64,000 nt of DNA from Bremerella sp. JC817 (GTDB lineage Bacteria; Planctomycetota; Planctomycetia; Pirellulales; Pirellulaceae), in NCBI RefSeq assembly GCF_040718835.1, contig NZ_JBFEFG010000259.1, forward strand, positions 1-64,000. Reading direction: 5' to 3'. Below are positions 8,635-16,883 of the stretch, piece after piece (position 1 is the stretch's first letter; every line of letters begins with the position of its first letter). The notes under the pieces were generated by a model. That model was given only the letters and a program-made list of their open reading frames with translations, was not told where the DNA came from and searched no databases. The translations under genes and the position numbers were made by a program.

Positions 8635-8727
8635 GCACAGAAGGTGCTGGCACTACAAAAAGCCAATGAAGTCGATAAACGGTCATTACGACATTGCAAC
8701 CTGAAGTTCTTTGCATTCACAAAAACA

Positions 8728-9315
8728 CTATTCTTCCATTATTTCAAGACGCTGGAGAAAGTCTCCAAACGAGTCGGCGATCTCATAAACGTTTTGGAAC
8801 ATCGCTTCTGGCGGCCTTGGTACACCGTAATCTTCCAAGTAGTCTTCTTCGTCCAACGGTTCGTTAGCTTGATCCCAATAGTACACCTTCCCGGCCTCGT
8901 TCCCCTTTATTCCGAGACAAATCTGGCCCGCTCCGCCATCATCTCCTATTGGGATGATGCTTTCTGGCATTCTGCCAGTAAAACATTGAATCCGCACTTG
9001 CAGGCTGTACGGATCGCTTTCATCTCTCTTGCCCCCGTAGAATGCGTCGAACAATCCTTTGGATGTCTCAGAAATGTGCGACGGCAACGGATTCTTGGAG
9101 CAAAACACGATATGTGGATTATCTGGCGAAGCCCCATTAAATGTGGAAGCTCCGCAGGTCAACAAGAACTGTCGATAGGCTTTGGGGAGACAGACTCCGA
9201 TTTGTTTCTCAACATCGGTAATCTCGGAATGCGTTGCCGGAGTGAGTTCATCCCCTTCAATTCCTTTGATGCCGCCAAGCCGTGAAAATGCTGTTATATC
9301 CATTGCCATAATCAT
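8728..9315 (-). CDS. SMI1/KNR4 (SUKH) family protein
   Basis: 195 residues from the ATG at 9315, chosen because AGGAG lies five bases upstream. The longer frame starts inside repeat R9. Family marks in order: 'ATHSEITDVEKQIGVCLPKA', 'YRQFLLTCGAS' with the glycine-poor loop, 'IIPIGDDGGAGQICLGI' (typical SUKH 'I..DGGGN..CLD' strand pair), 'VYYWDQANEP' and a C-terminal helix (SFGDFLQRLE). These proteins commonly neutralise polymorphic toxins. The gene is read against the repeat orientation, between R8 and R9. Confidence 0.9.
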   Translation of the reverse strand: MIMAMDITAFSRLGGIKGIEGDELTPATHSEITDVEKQIGVCLPKAYRQFLLTCGASTFNGASPDNPHIVFCSKNPLPSHISETSKGLFDAFYGGKRDESDPYSLQVRIQCFTGRMPESIIPIGDDGGAGQICLGIKGNEAGKVYYWDQANEPLDEEDYLEDYGVPRPPEAMFQNVYEIADSFGDFLQRLEIMEE

Positions 9316-9341
9316 AGTCTCTCCTGCCTCAACATGGGTTG

Positions 9342-9503
9342 CCAGGGTGCCACGGCCCTGCGTGGCCATGCTTTCCGCCGCGAAGCGTTCAACCTCATCG
9401 AAGCGTTCCCCACCCGTGAACCTTCACTTCACACTGGCCAGAGGCCAGTGGCACACGTACGATGCGAAGTTGGTATTAGGCGATGCCAGTGCCACCCGGC
9501 CCG
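9342..9503 (+). repeat. Island repeat R9
   Basis: Near full-length. The first hairpin lacks four bases (TGCCACGGCCCTGCGTGGCCATG), the core stem is intact, and the right end is TTAGGCGATGCCAGTGCCACCCGGCC. Confidence 0.9.
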
Positions 9504-9524
9504 AAGATCGTGATGCAGAAGCAA

Positions 9525-10148
9525 TCATATTGACACCAGAGCCTCACTGCACTTTTGCCTTCGATCTTTAACCCAATCGAACGGCTGATTGCTGTGTTGC
9601 TCAACGACAATGTTGAAATGGTTCTTCGCTCTGTCCTGATCGCCGAGAACTTTGTAGCCAAATGCAAGGTTGTAGTGCTTCCAACCTTCATCGACACCGA
9701 AGAATGACCGAGGATCAGTAGGCGTTTCTATTGGGTTGGATGTCCGTTCAGCATCTTCGTACATCTCGATCATTTGCCTCACGTTACGAATGCCATTCAG
9801 AAAGGAAACGCCAGTGTGCAATAGCAGAGACTTCAACTGGCCGTAACTCGCCTCAAGGTCAGCCTTGGATTCGTGGCCCATCGATAACTCAGCTTTCCCA
9901 ACTAGCCACCCAACATTGACGACATGATCGTATACATCTTCCGCCGCAACACCATCTGCCGTGTGCTTCCAGCCTAGGTTGCATGTGAATTTTCCGTCTA
10001 ACCAGTCGTGCCCCGGTTGAACCTCAATGAACTGGTCGATGTGTGGAACAATTCTCTTCAACCGAAATGGCCCATCCAGCACAAACCCATGTGGCTCACA
10101 AGCAGTAGCCAAGTGCTTAACTTTTGTCTTCAGCATAGCTTTTGACAT
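9525..10148 (-). CDS. DUF4304-like protein
   Basis: 207 residues from the ATG at 10148 (an ATG at 10157 is also in frame). The pattern 'HGFVLDGPFRLKRIVPHI', 'FIEVQPGHDWLDGKFTCNLG' and 'WKH' resembles DUF4304 proteins, which have an N-terminal 'GF...G..F.R......Q.I..Q' motif and are frequent in immunity gene neighbourhoods. The C-terminal half (GWKHYNLAFGYKVLGDQDRA) looks TPR-like. It is probably cytosolic. Assignment is by motif memory only. Confidence 0.7.
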   Translation of the reverse strand: MSKAMLKTKVKHLATACEPHGFVLDGPFRLKRIVPHIDQFIEVQPGHDWLDGKFTCNLGWKHTADGVAAEDVYDHVVNVGWLVGKAELSMGHESKADLEASYGQLKSLLLHTGVSFLNGIRNVRQMIEMYEDAERTSNPIETPTDPRSFFGVDEGWKHYNLAFGYKVLGDQDRAKNHFNIVVEQHSNQPFDWVKDRRQKCSEALVSI

Positions 10149-10304
10149 GACAATCATCTCGTCTTGAAAATTACATCTTGTGCTCTGATTCGTTCACCAG
10201 TTACCTGCTGACTGTTTGTACGGATGCGTTGAAGCACAGCCGGATCGATAGATTGGCCTCAGATGTCCAAGATCATACCTTGGAATGAGCCACTTGACTA
10301 ATTC

Positions 10305-10479
10305 GCCCGGGTGCCATGGCCACGGCCCTGCGTGGCCATGCTTTCCGCCGCGAAGCGATCAACCTCATCGAAGCGTTTTCCACCCGTTAACCTTCCCCCT
10401 TACTTCGCACTGGCCAGAGGCCAGTGGCACACGTACGACGCGAAGCTGGTGTTAGGTGTTGCCAGTGCCACCCGGCCGA
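10305..10479 (+). repeat. Island repeat R10 (near-consensus copy)
   Basis: The best-preserved copy. Left end CCCGGGTGCCATGGCC; hairpin ATGGCCACG-GCCCTG-CGTGGCCAT; middle with CCCGTTAACCTTCCCC; core CACTGGCC-AGA-GGCCAGTG; right end GTGTTGCCAGTGCCACCCGG. An IS3 remnant is fused to its right side. Confidence 0.92.
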
Positions 10480-10601
10480 TAGAACGCCTGCTGCCTGACG
10501 CCCAGTTTACGGCAGACCTTTTCCATCGGAGTCCCTGCCTCTGTCTGTTTCAGTGGGAATGCGAGCTGCTGATCCGGTAATTTCAACTTCTTCACAGTCA
10601 T
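10480..10601 (-). pseudogene. IS3-family OrfA (transposase helix-turn-helix) remnant
   Basis: From an ATG at 10601 the minus strand reads MTVKKLKLPDQQLAFPLKQ, then TEAGTPMEKVCRKLGVRQQA and FY. This is the N-terminal helix-turn-helix of IS3-family OrfA ('QIAFALRQAE.GTPV.EVCRKLGVSEATFYRW'). The homology ends exactly at the edge of repeat R10, before the 'RW' motif. About 41 of the usual 90 or so codons remain, so this is a dead element cut at the repeat. Confidence 0.75.
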
Positions 10602-10698
10602 TTTCTCCTCGAAAATGACGACCAGATTTCACACTGACTTTCTCACTTACGTTGGTTCAGTCTTGCGTTGCAGGTCGAAGGCAAAACCGTTTTTGCTG

Positions 10699-10944
10699 CT
10701 ACGGTTCTTTCTTTTTAAATTGCTCCCAGAAACCTGGCCTTGGTAAAGGGTCAATATGAATTGAAAAATGCGCGGAATCCTTAGAACAATAGACGGCAAA
10801 ACACTTGTACGCACCAGTCGTCTCATTATACGACCCATCGCACCTCAGCAAGGACCTACACTTTGGGCAGTGAACATCCTCACCTTGCTCCATATGTCGA
10901 AACAGATCCGTAGACGACATAACATTCCTACCATATACCAACAT
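10699..10944 (-). CDS. Small zinc-ribbon-like protein
   Basis: 81 residues. GGAGG lies five bases before the ATG at 10944. A second start with AGGA is at 10920. The CPKC pair (EDVHCPKCRSLLRCDG) plus later cysteines (YKCFAVYCSKD) suggest a zinc-binding fold. The C-terminus (PRPGFWEQFKKKEP) is charged. No family recognised. It lies downstream of the IS3 remnant and reads towards it. Being so short, it could be an immunity-type or regulatory protein. Confidence 0.65.
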   Translation of the reverse strand: MLVYGRNVMSSTDLFRHMEQGEDVHCPKCRSLLRCDGSYNETTGAYKCFAVYCSKDSAHFSIHIDPLPRPGFWEQFKKKEP

Positions 10945-10967
10945 AACTTCCTCCGCCTAATCAATAG

Positions 10968-11122
10968 CCAGGGTGCCATGGCTCTGCTATCCGTCGCGAA
11001 GCGATACACCTCTTCGAAGCGAAATTGCCCCATGAACCTTCCCCTCATGTCACGCTGGCCAGACGCCAGTGGCACACGCACGATGCGAAGCTGGTGCCAG
11101 GCGTTGCCAGGGCCACCCGGCC
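10968..11122 (+). repeat. Island repeat R11
   Basis: The left hairpin is lost (CCAGGGTGCCATGGCTCTGC) and the core stem is imperfect (GCTGGCC-AGA-CGCCAGTG). The right end is complete. It is separated from R12 by only 59 bp. Confidence 0.88.
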
Positions 11123-11181
11123 ACTGGGTGATTGAAGACGGAAGGTTGGATTTCAACAGGGCGAGCTTTATTCTAACCCTG
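11123..11181 (+). pseudogene. 59-bp gene remnant trapped between R11 and R12
   Basis: From a GTG at 11128 it reads VIEDGRLDFNRASFILTLPG. This parallels IENGRLVFNRANIFKNL at 109-160, and the DNA is also similar over about 45 bases. It therefore seems to be the start of a gene of the same family as the truncated gene at the left edge, cut off by R12. Confidence 0.5.
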
Positions 11182-11332
11182 CCCGGGTGCCACGGCCTTA
11201 CGTAGCAACGCTTTCCGCTACGATGCGCTCAACCTCATCGTAGCGTTACCCACCCATCAACCTTCCCCTCACTTCGCACTGGCCAGAGGCCAGCGGCACA
11301 CGTAAGATGCGCAGTTGGTGCCACCCGGCCGC
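11182..11332 (+). repeat. Island repeat R12
   Basis: Left end CCCGGGTGCCACGGCC, one change in the core stem (GGCCAGCGG), short right end (GGTGCCACCCGGCC). It forms a near-tandem pair with R11. Confidence 0.88.
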
Positions 11333-11462
11333 TCAAAAGGTCTGGTCTGCTGGAACAATCAATTTTAAAGAACAGTACCAAAATGCAACGGGCACAAGTC
11401 TAGATGACTTTTCCATCAAGAGAAATTAGGTTGGCGAGCCCTAGTTGCAGAGGAGAAGGCCA

Positions 11463-12929
11463 ATGATGCATTTCCGTAATCTTAGGAGACGACCTCTCAT
11501 CGGCCTTGGCCTGTTGCCGTTGATTTTCGCGACATCCAGCATTGCCTATGGTCAGCAAGCTACGGATTTCACGTCTCAGGGGGAATATCCACCAGGATTT
11601 ATCCGTTGTGTACTCGATCTGGATAGGAAGACCGCTCGTGTTGATGCGTCGGAAGTCCGACTAGGTTTGGAAGCTTGTTACGGCACTCTCTTCAAAGAAC
11701 AACAGATAGCTGATGCAATGGATGGCGTAGGGAGCTTCACGGCACTCGAAGAATGTTCTTGGAGTGGGGACATACCTATTGGCATCTTGCTGAATCACGA
11801 GAGCACCAGCAAGAGATTACGCCGACTGAAAGTGAATCTGGGGCCATTCCGGTCTCGCCCATCGGAATATCCGACTCTTCCAGAATTGGAATCGTTGTCG
11901 TGTTCTTGTGGCACGATGAGCTTGAAAGATGCCGAGGTTCTTGAAGCGGTTCGAAAATCTCCAAAACTAAGGGAATTGCACCTGAGGTTAGCCAAATTAA
12001 CGGAGGTTCAATTGGCTGAACTGCTACAAGCGTCTTCAATAGAGCGTCTCACGCTTGAACAATGCGAGTTAGAACACAACACCCTAGCGGCGATACCGAA
12101 GAGCACGTCGCTGACCGATTTGACGGTAAACTACGATGGAATAACCGAAGATATCGTCGATGATCTGAGTGAACTCAAAAGGTTGACTGTTATCTTTACC
12201 GAGCCTGTCGAAAATGTTGACAAGCTAAAACAGATGAAGTTGAGCGGGGTTCGCTTCCACTTGTCAAACCCCGATGACGCTCGCTCAATTCTAGCTGCCC
12301 TCCCCAAGACACATATGAGGGAGTTATCCATAACCGGAAGGCTCGACCAGTCCCTTGTTGATCAGATTGTTCGCCTCCCTCATTTAACTCGTTTATCACT
12401 CCAGGGTGAATTTGATCAAGATGCGCTAGAACGAATTGGGCAGGCAAAGCAGCTTGAGTATCTCACCATCGAAAGCATGGTGCTTGGAGAATCGCCTCGG
12501 CTTTCGATCACCTGGTTATCGCAACTAACCGCGCTGAAGCGTTTGAAGTTGTCGCACCTGGAAATCGTCAGTGACCCAGCTAGTTTGACTAGACTAAAAC
12601 TTCCCTCTCTTGCTTGGATAGAAATTGTTTCCGTGGAGAACGCTGGGAAGATGGTTGAACAGTTGCTTGCCAATGGCGACACGTTAAAGACCATCGCGAT
12701 GTACCCAGATCAATTCAACACGCTGAAAGAAGGTTGGGAAATTGACGATCAGTCATGCTCACATGTGGTGCTCCATCTAATTGCTGATGGAGATGACGTT
12801 CATGACTTGGCTGTTCTAAGAGGTGTACTATCAGGGAAACCACATTTCAAAACACTGCAGGTTGTTACAGATTTTATCCACATTGACGAAGTCCGGAGGA
12901 TCGTAGCGAAAGTGGCAAGCATGCCATAG
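11463..12929 (+). CDS. Exported leucine-rich-repeat protein
   Basis: 488 residues from the ATG at 11463, with AGGAG seven bases upstream. The start has a signal peptide (RRRPLIGLGLLPLIFATSSI, cleavage near AYGQQ). From about residue 100 onward there are at least ten LRR-like units with the LxxLxL spacing, for example TALEECSWSG, PKLRELHLRLAKLTEVQLAE, SIERLTLEQCEL, TSLTDLTVN, HLTRLSLQGEFD, QLEYLTIESM and ALKRLKLSHLEI. It is probably a periplasmic or surface protein-binding scaffold. It is the largest cassette in the array and lies between R12 and R13. Confidence 0.85.
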   Translation: MMHFRNLRRRPLIGLGLLPLIFATSSIAYGQQATDFTSQGEYPPGFIRCVLDLDRKTARVDASEVRLGLEACYGTLFKEQQIADAMDGVGSFTALEECSWSGDIPIGILLNHESTSKRLRRLKVNLGPFRSRPSEYPTLPELESLSCSCGTMSLKDAEVLEAVRKSPKLRELHLRLAKLTEVQLAELLQASSIERLTLEQCELEHNTLAAIPKSTSLTDLTVNYDGITEDIVDDLSELKRLTVIFTEPVENVDKLKQMKLSGVRFHLSNPDDARSILAALPKTHMRELSITGRLDQSLVDQIVRLPHLTRLSLQGEFDQDALERIGQAKQLEYLTIESMVLGESPRLSITWLSQLTALKRLKLSHLEIVSDPASLTRLKLPSLAWIEIVSVENAGKMVEQLLANGDTLKTIAMYPDQFNTLKEGWEIDDQSCSHVVLHLIADGDDVHDLAVLRGVLSGKPHFKTLQVVTDFIHIDEVRRIVAKVASMP

Positions 12930-12983
12930 CTCCTCGGCAAACACTGAGGCTGACTCAATGATTATGGATAAACACCATCTCAG

Positions 12984-13156
12984 CCAGGGTGCCATGGCCA
13001 CGGCCCAGCGTGGCCATGGTTTCCGTCGCGATGCGTTCAACCTCATCGAAGCGATCCCCGCCCGTTAACCTTCCCCCTCACTTCGCACTGGCCAGAGGCC
13101 AGTGGCACACTTAAGATGCAAATCTGCTTCTGGTCGTTGCTAGTGCTACCCGGCCG
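12984..13156 (+). repeat. Island repeat R13
   Basis: Full-length. The perfect first hairpin has loop GCCCAG, the core stem is intact, and the right arm is diverged (CTTCTGGTCGTTGCTAGTGC), like R5. Confidence 0.9.
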
Positions 13157-13228
13157 ACATCTTGGTTGTGCTGTCGGTCTACCCGGTGCAGAACCGTTGG
13201 ATTTCGAGGATCTGTTCGAATACGCGAT

Positions 13229-13798
13229 ATGAAACTGCCCCCCTTCATTACGAAATGGTCGTTGAAAACATTACTCTTGGTGCAACTCGCCATTGCTCTC
13301 GGCCTCTGGAGCGTTGCGAGCTATTACTGGAGAGATTATGAAACTCCAGAACTATTGCGGAAGGCAGGGGCAATACCAAAACACGCAAGTGCGTTTTACG
13401 TCTCACGCGGCGGCGACATAGGAGTTATGGGGCGTTCGGTCAAAGACATCGAGAGTGAGGAGATCCATCTGGCTGCAAGTGATGTTGCCGGTGTATTCGT
13501 CAAGGACAAGAATTGGAATAAACAGGAGGTATTTCGCCTTTTGGATTGGCTTCCACAACTACAGTTTTTATCACTGGAGCATCGAGAAATCGGGGATGAC
13601 GATGCCAGGTTCCTGGCGACACTAGACGTCGCAATGCTTAATATCTGTTTTAACCCGTTATCGGATGACGGTCTTATGGCACTTACCGCCAACAAGTCAC
13701 TTAGGCAGATATGGATCTACAGGACGAACACAACTGAAGAGGGAAGACAGAGGTTTCGTCAACTTCGCCCAGATGTACTAGTTCATGATCGGCACTGA
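13229..13798 (+). CDS. Membrane-anchored LRR-like protein
   Basis: 189 residues from the ATG at 13229, the first start after the repeat-derived sequence. One N-terminal transmembrane segment (LLLVQLAIALGLWSVASYYW) follows a basic stretch, so most of the protein is outside the cytoplasm. The C-terminal half has LRR-type units (LPQLQFLSLEHREIGDDDAR, VAMLNICFNPLSDDGLMALT, SLRQIWIYRT). It resembles short LRR proteins that planctomycetes carry in many copies. Cassette between R13 and R14. Confidence 0.8.
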   Translation: MKLPPFITKWSLKTLLLVQLAIALGLWSVASYYWRDYETPELLRKAGAIPKHASAFYVSRGGDIGVMGRSVKDIESEEIHLAASDVAGVFVKDKNWNKQEVFRLLDWLPQLQFLSLEHREIGDDDARFLATLDVAMLNICFNPLSDDGLMALTANKSLRQIWIYRTNTTEEGRQRFRQLRPDVLVHDRH

Positions 13799-13814
13799 AA
13801 ATGCGCTCGTGCAG

Positions 13815-13979
13815 CCCGGGTGCCATGGCCACGGCCCTGCGTGGCCATGCTTTCCGCTGCGATGCGTTCAACCTCATCGAAGCGTTTTCCGCCCGTTAAC
13901 CTTCCCCGCACTGGCCAGAGGCCAGTGGCACGCGTACGATGCGAAGCTGGTGTTTGGTGTTGCCGGTTCTGCCGGGCCG
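13815..13979 (+). repeat. Island repeat R14
   Basis: Perfect first hairpin and core stem. The CTCACTTC stretch before the core is deleted. The right end is GTGTTGCCGGTTCTGCCGGG. Confidence 0.9.
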
Positions 13980-14010
13980 GATCCGCGGTATAGATAAAAG
14001 TAGAGGTTTC

Positions 14011-14421
14011 ATGAAGAGTGTGAACTACTACGTGCTTGGGCAGTTGTTTCGGCTCTTGGAGCGCGTGGAGCTAATCGATGGAGTATTTATGGGAGATTAC
14101 GATCCTGACAATCCATCGGACGTGGAGGCATTGGCTTGCGAGTTTTTGTGGCCATCGGTTCGGGAGGCTACCCAAGAAGGTCAAATGGCCATCAGGAACG
14201 CGCTCATCTTTTATTCCAGTGCCAACAGTGCCCCAATTCAAACAATGAAAGATCGATGCCAGGAGCTAACGTTGCCAGATGCTGATTCGTGGCCGTTGTT
14301 TTTCAATCGGATAAGTCAAACCATGTTTGGCGATAACGACTGCAACCAGTTCGATCCAAGCGAATACATTGAGATTCCAGACGAAACAGCCAGCGAATTC
14401 GTCCTGATGAGAAAAATCTAG
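14011..14421 (+). CDS. Hypothetical cassette protein
   Basis: 136 residues from the ATG at 14011, with AGAGG five bases upstream. The longer frame begins inside R14. The protein is acidic and helical, with YVLGQLFRLLERVELIDGVF, then an acidic loop (DYDPDNPSDVEALACEF) and a short C-terminal EIPDETASEFVLM. No signal peptide or membrane segment. Unrecognised. Size and solitary position fit an immunity-type cassette, but this is inference from neighbours. Confidence 0.7.
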   Translation: MKSVNYYVLGQLFRLLERVELIDGVFMGDYDPDNPSDVEALACEFLWPSVREATQEGQMAIRNALIFYSSANSAPIQTMKDRCQELTLPDADSWPLFFNRISQTMFGDNDCNQFDPSEYIEIPDETASEFVLMRKI

Positions 14422-14473
14422 AACGACTTTGGATTTGACTTGTGTGCCTACGAGATAACGGCAATTAGGCCCA

Positions 14474-14646
14474 GCCCGGGTGCAATTGCCACGACCCTGC
14501 GTGGCCATGCTCTCCGCCGCGATGCGTTCAAACTCATCGAAGCGTTATCCACCGACTAACCTTCCACTCACTTCGCACTGGCCAGAGGCCAGTGGCACAC
14601 GTACGATGCTAAGTTGGTGCCAGGCGATGTCAGTTCTGCCGGGCCG
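14474..14646 (+). repeat. Island repeat R15
   Basis: Full-length. The left hairpin has mismatches (CAATTGCCACGACCCTGCGT), the core stem is intact, and the right end is GATGTCAGTTCTGCCGGGCC. Confidence 0.9.
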
Positions 14647-14705
14647 CTGTTGGTCAGGGCGAGTGCTTTGCGTGACTTGCCGACTCCTTTCCGTGGGAAA
14701 CCTTG

Positions 14706-15395
14706 ATGCCAATGCCTCTCGAACGCCCGGCTTGCAAGTGCTTTCAGTCTGCTGGTGAGTCTGTGATTCACACCGAGCCGCAAGACCTTGAAATCGACGC
14801 GTGGCATCAACTGCTCGAATTGATCGATCGTGCTGTGGCGACTGGGGCAACTGAATTCGCCCCTGGGCCGGCTCTTGGCTGGGAGACCTGGTGGCAGATC
14901 GTCACGCTGCCTCCATCGATTGGCAGATTGACGTCGGTCCGAAAGCTGATGCTGTACGGCAGCAATCTTGATCAGCTACCGCCAGAGATTGGCGAGATGG
15001 AGTCGCTGGAAGAACTGGAACTGTACACTTCGTATCGCCTGCATTGGCTTCCGTACGAAGTCACGCGTTGCCCCAACTTGAAATCGAGCCTCATCAGCAC
15101 CCGGGCCTTGTACGGCAACTACAAACAGCGGCATCCATTTCCGCGTCTGCAGGACGGGCCCGATTTCCTGCCTGAGGTCACTCCCATGCAGTGCAGTGTT
15201 TGCCGCTCGCCCCTCGCTTCGACGATCAAGCGTCGCTGGATTTCGCTCAACATCGCCACCGATGTCGTCCCGTTGCTCGTGCATGCCTGCTCGAAGGACT
15301 GCCTCGATTCGCTGCCGACACCACCAAGCAACTACGTAAGCCGCCCGCACACCGGCGGCACGCACCTGCATCAACCTCAACGAGGTCGCATGTAA
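14706..15395 (+). CDS. Cytosolic LRR-domain protein
   Basis: 229 residues from the ATG at 14706. The centre has a classic short LRR block (LPPSIGRLTSVRKLMLYGSN, LDQLPPEIGEMESLEELELY), as in plant-like intracellular LRR proteins, followed by a cysteine pair (MQCSVCRSPL) and more cysteines (HACSKDC) that may bind zinc. No signal peptide. LRR proteins of this kind are found in immunity arrays and as general binding modules. It has no repeat between it and the next gene (65 bp). Confidence 0.75.
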   Translation: MPMPLERPACKCFQSAGESVIHTEPQDLEIDAWHQLLELIDRAVATGATEFAPGPALGWETWWQIVTLPPSIGRLTSVRKLMLYGSNLDQLPPEIGEMESLEELELYTSYRLHWLPYEVTRCPNLKSSLISTRALYGNYKQRHPFPRLQDGPDFLPEVTPMQCSVCRSPLASTIKRRWISLNIATDVVPLLVHACSKDCLDSLPTPPSNYVSRPHTGGTHLHQPQRGRM

Positions 15396-15459
15396 ACCGC
15401 CCTGGTACGCCCGACCTCCACGGTCGCTGGTACAGCAATCATCTCGAAGGATTAGCAAC

Positions 15460-15747
15460 GTGGATTCTAACTTGCAGTCGGCTTGGATCTTCATGGGAGA
15501 GGGCGCGACGCATCCGGCGGGTCTGTTTTCAACGCGAGAACTCGCGGAGCAGTGGATTCTGCGGCACCAGGTCACCGGCGTCCTGACGCGGTACCCCATG
15601 GATCAAGCGCTGTACGATTGGGCCATCGCAGAAGGGCACTTCGCCCCGAAATTCCCCAGCCAGCAACGTAGCGAGTTCGTCCAGCGATTCACGTCTGCCT
15701 ACGCCGAGCACTACCACTATGTCGATGGCATCGAAGCAGGCGCATAG
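15460..15747 (+). CDS. DUF7710-like small protein
   Basis: 95 residues from a GTG at 15460, with AAGGA eight bases upstream. Its sequence follows a pattern I recall for DUF7710 proteins: 'AWIFMGEGATHPAGLFSTRE', 'LAEQWILRHQVTGVLTRYP', 'YDWAIAEGHFAPK', then 'FVQRFTSAYAEHYHYVDG'. The length is complete. The function is unknown, but members often stand beside immunity-like genes. Probably transcribed with the LRR gene 65 bp upstream. Confidence 0.75.
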   Translation: MDSNLQSAWIFMGEGATHPAGLFSTRELAEQWILRHQVTGVLTRYPMDQALYDWAIAEGHFAPKFPSQQRSEFVQRFTSAYAEHYHYVDGIEAGA

Positions 15748-15757
15748 CGTCGAAGCT

Positions 15758-15907
15758 CAGGGTGGCTTGCATTCTGATTGTCAAGGATTACTCTCACCGA
15801 AGAATTAATCACCTGATCGCCTTCCCTTCACTTCGCACTGGCCAGAGGCCAGTGGCACACGTGTGATCTGAAGTTAGTGCCAGGCGTTGTCAGTGCCACC
15901 CGGCCGA
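15758..15907 (+). repeat. Island repeat R16 (left half decayed)
   Basis: Only traces of the left end (CAGGGTGG) and middle remain. The core stem, CACACGTGTGAT and right end (GCGTTGTCAGTGCCACCCGG) are intact, which shows that the right half can persist alone. Confidence 0.75.
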
Positions 15908-15943
15908 CCACCAAGATTCCCATAAACCGTGGGCTAATCGAGA

Positions 15944-16639
15944 ATGAAGATATTTGAAAACGAAGATTTAGAGTCGTTTCAGGATCGCGATTCTGGAGCC
16001 GTGTTCGCTGATATCGAGTTTCGGAACTGCTACTTTCGTAGCTGCATTGTTTCCGTGACCAAGGATCCGGCACTTCGTTCATACGTGAAGAACGTAACGC
16101 TTCGTCAATGCTCTCAACGAGGCTGCGCCATCTATTCCGGCATCTTCGAGAATGTGGTCGTCGATGGTTTGAAAACGAATACCCAACTCGTTCAAGTATG
16201 GGGGGCCGTCTTCAAGCACGTGGTGCTGCGAGGCAACATTGACCGCTTAATGATTAGCCCCAATGTCGATGTCAAAGGGGAGAGACCAGCGGTCCAGGTA
16301 GCATTCGATCAAGCCAACTCCGAATACTATCGCCATGTCGATTGGGCACTCGATATCAGCGAAGGTGCGTTCAAAGACCTCTGGATCCAAGGTGTGCCGG
16401 CCCACCTGATTCGACGCAACCCTGAAAGCCAGGTCGTGGTCACTCGGGAAAAAGCGATGGCTGGCGAATGGCGAGAATTATCCCTGCATGAACAAATCTG
16501 GTCTTTGGCCCTGCGAAGGTTCTTGGAGGGCAAGGACGACGCTGTCGTTCTTGTGGCCCCGAAACGTCATCGCAAGTTCCGGCGGTATGTCGAAGACCTG
16601 AGAACCCTTCAGCAGGCGGGCGTTGCTGAGCCTGATTAG
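15944..16639 (+). CDS. Hypothetical cassette protein
   Basis: 231 residues from the ATG at 15944. The N-terminal 120 residues form regular beta-strands (FADIEFRNCYFRSCIVSV, YSGIFENVVVDGLKTNTQL, AVFKHVVLRGNIDRLMIS) that resemble a pentapeptide-repeat or beta-helix rung pattern. The C-terminal part is helical and basic (VAPKRHRKFRRYVEDL). No signal peptide. Not recognised as a named family. It is a lone cassette between R16 and R17. Confidence 0.75.
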   Translation: MKIFENEDLESFQDRDSGAVFADIEFRNCYFRSCIVSVTKDPALRSYVKNVTLRQCSQRGCAIYSGIFENVVVDGLKTNTQLVQVWGAVFKHVVLRGNIDRLMISPNVDVKGERPAVQVAFDQANSEYYRHVDWALDISEGAFKDLWIQGVPAHLIRRNPESQVVVTREKAMAGEWRELSLHEQIWSLALRRFLEGKDDAVVLVAPKRHRKFRRYVEDLRTLQQAGVAEPD

Positions 16640-16640
16640 A

Positions 16641-16811
16641 ATGGGTGCCATGGCCACGGCCATGCGTGGCCATGCCTTGCGTCACGGAAAGCTCCACCAC
16701 ATCGAACCGTTATCCACCGATTAACCTTCCACTCACTTCGCACTGGCCAGAGGCCAGTGGCACACGTAAGATGCGAAGCTGGTGCCATGCGGTGCCCGTG
16801 CGCCAGCGGAC
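16641..16811 (+). repeat. Island repeat R17
   Basis: Perfect first hairpin (ATGGCCACG-GCCATG-CGTGGCCAT) and core stem. The right end is altered (GGTGCCCGTGCGCCAGCGGA). Confidence 0.9.
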
Positions 16812-16883
16812 GCTTGGAAGCGGTTCGTGCAATGGTCTACAGAACCAGGGGGACCTCGGCCTGATTTGGGATGTGATAAAGAG

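Noticed and set aside
10311..10580. Peptides encoded across the repeats (for example ALARGQWHTYDAKL or TSHWPEASGT)
   Set aside because: The same peptide appears in many frames only because the repeat sequence recurs. Frames break at each end of the repeat, there are no ribosome-binding sites, and copies shift frame relative to each other.
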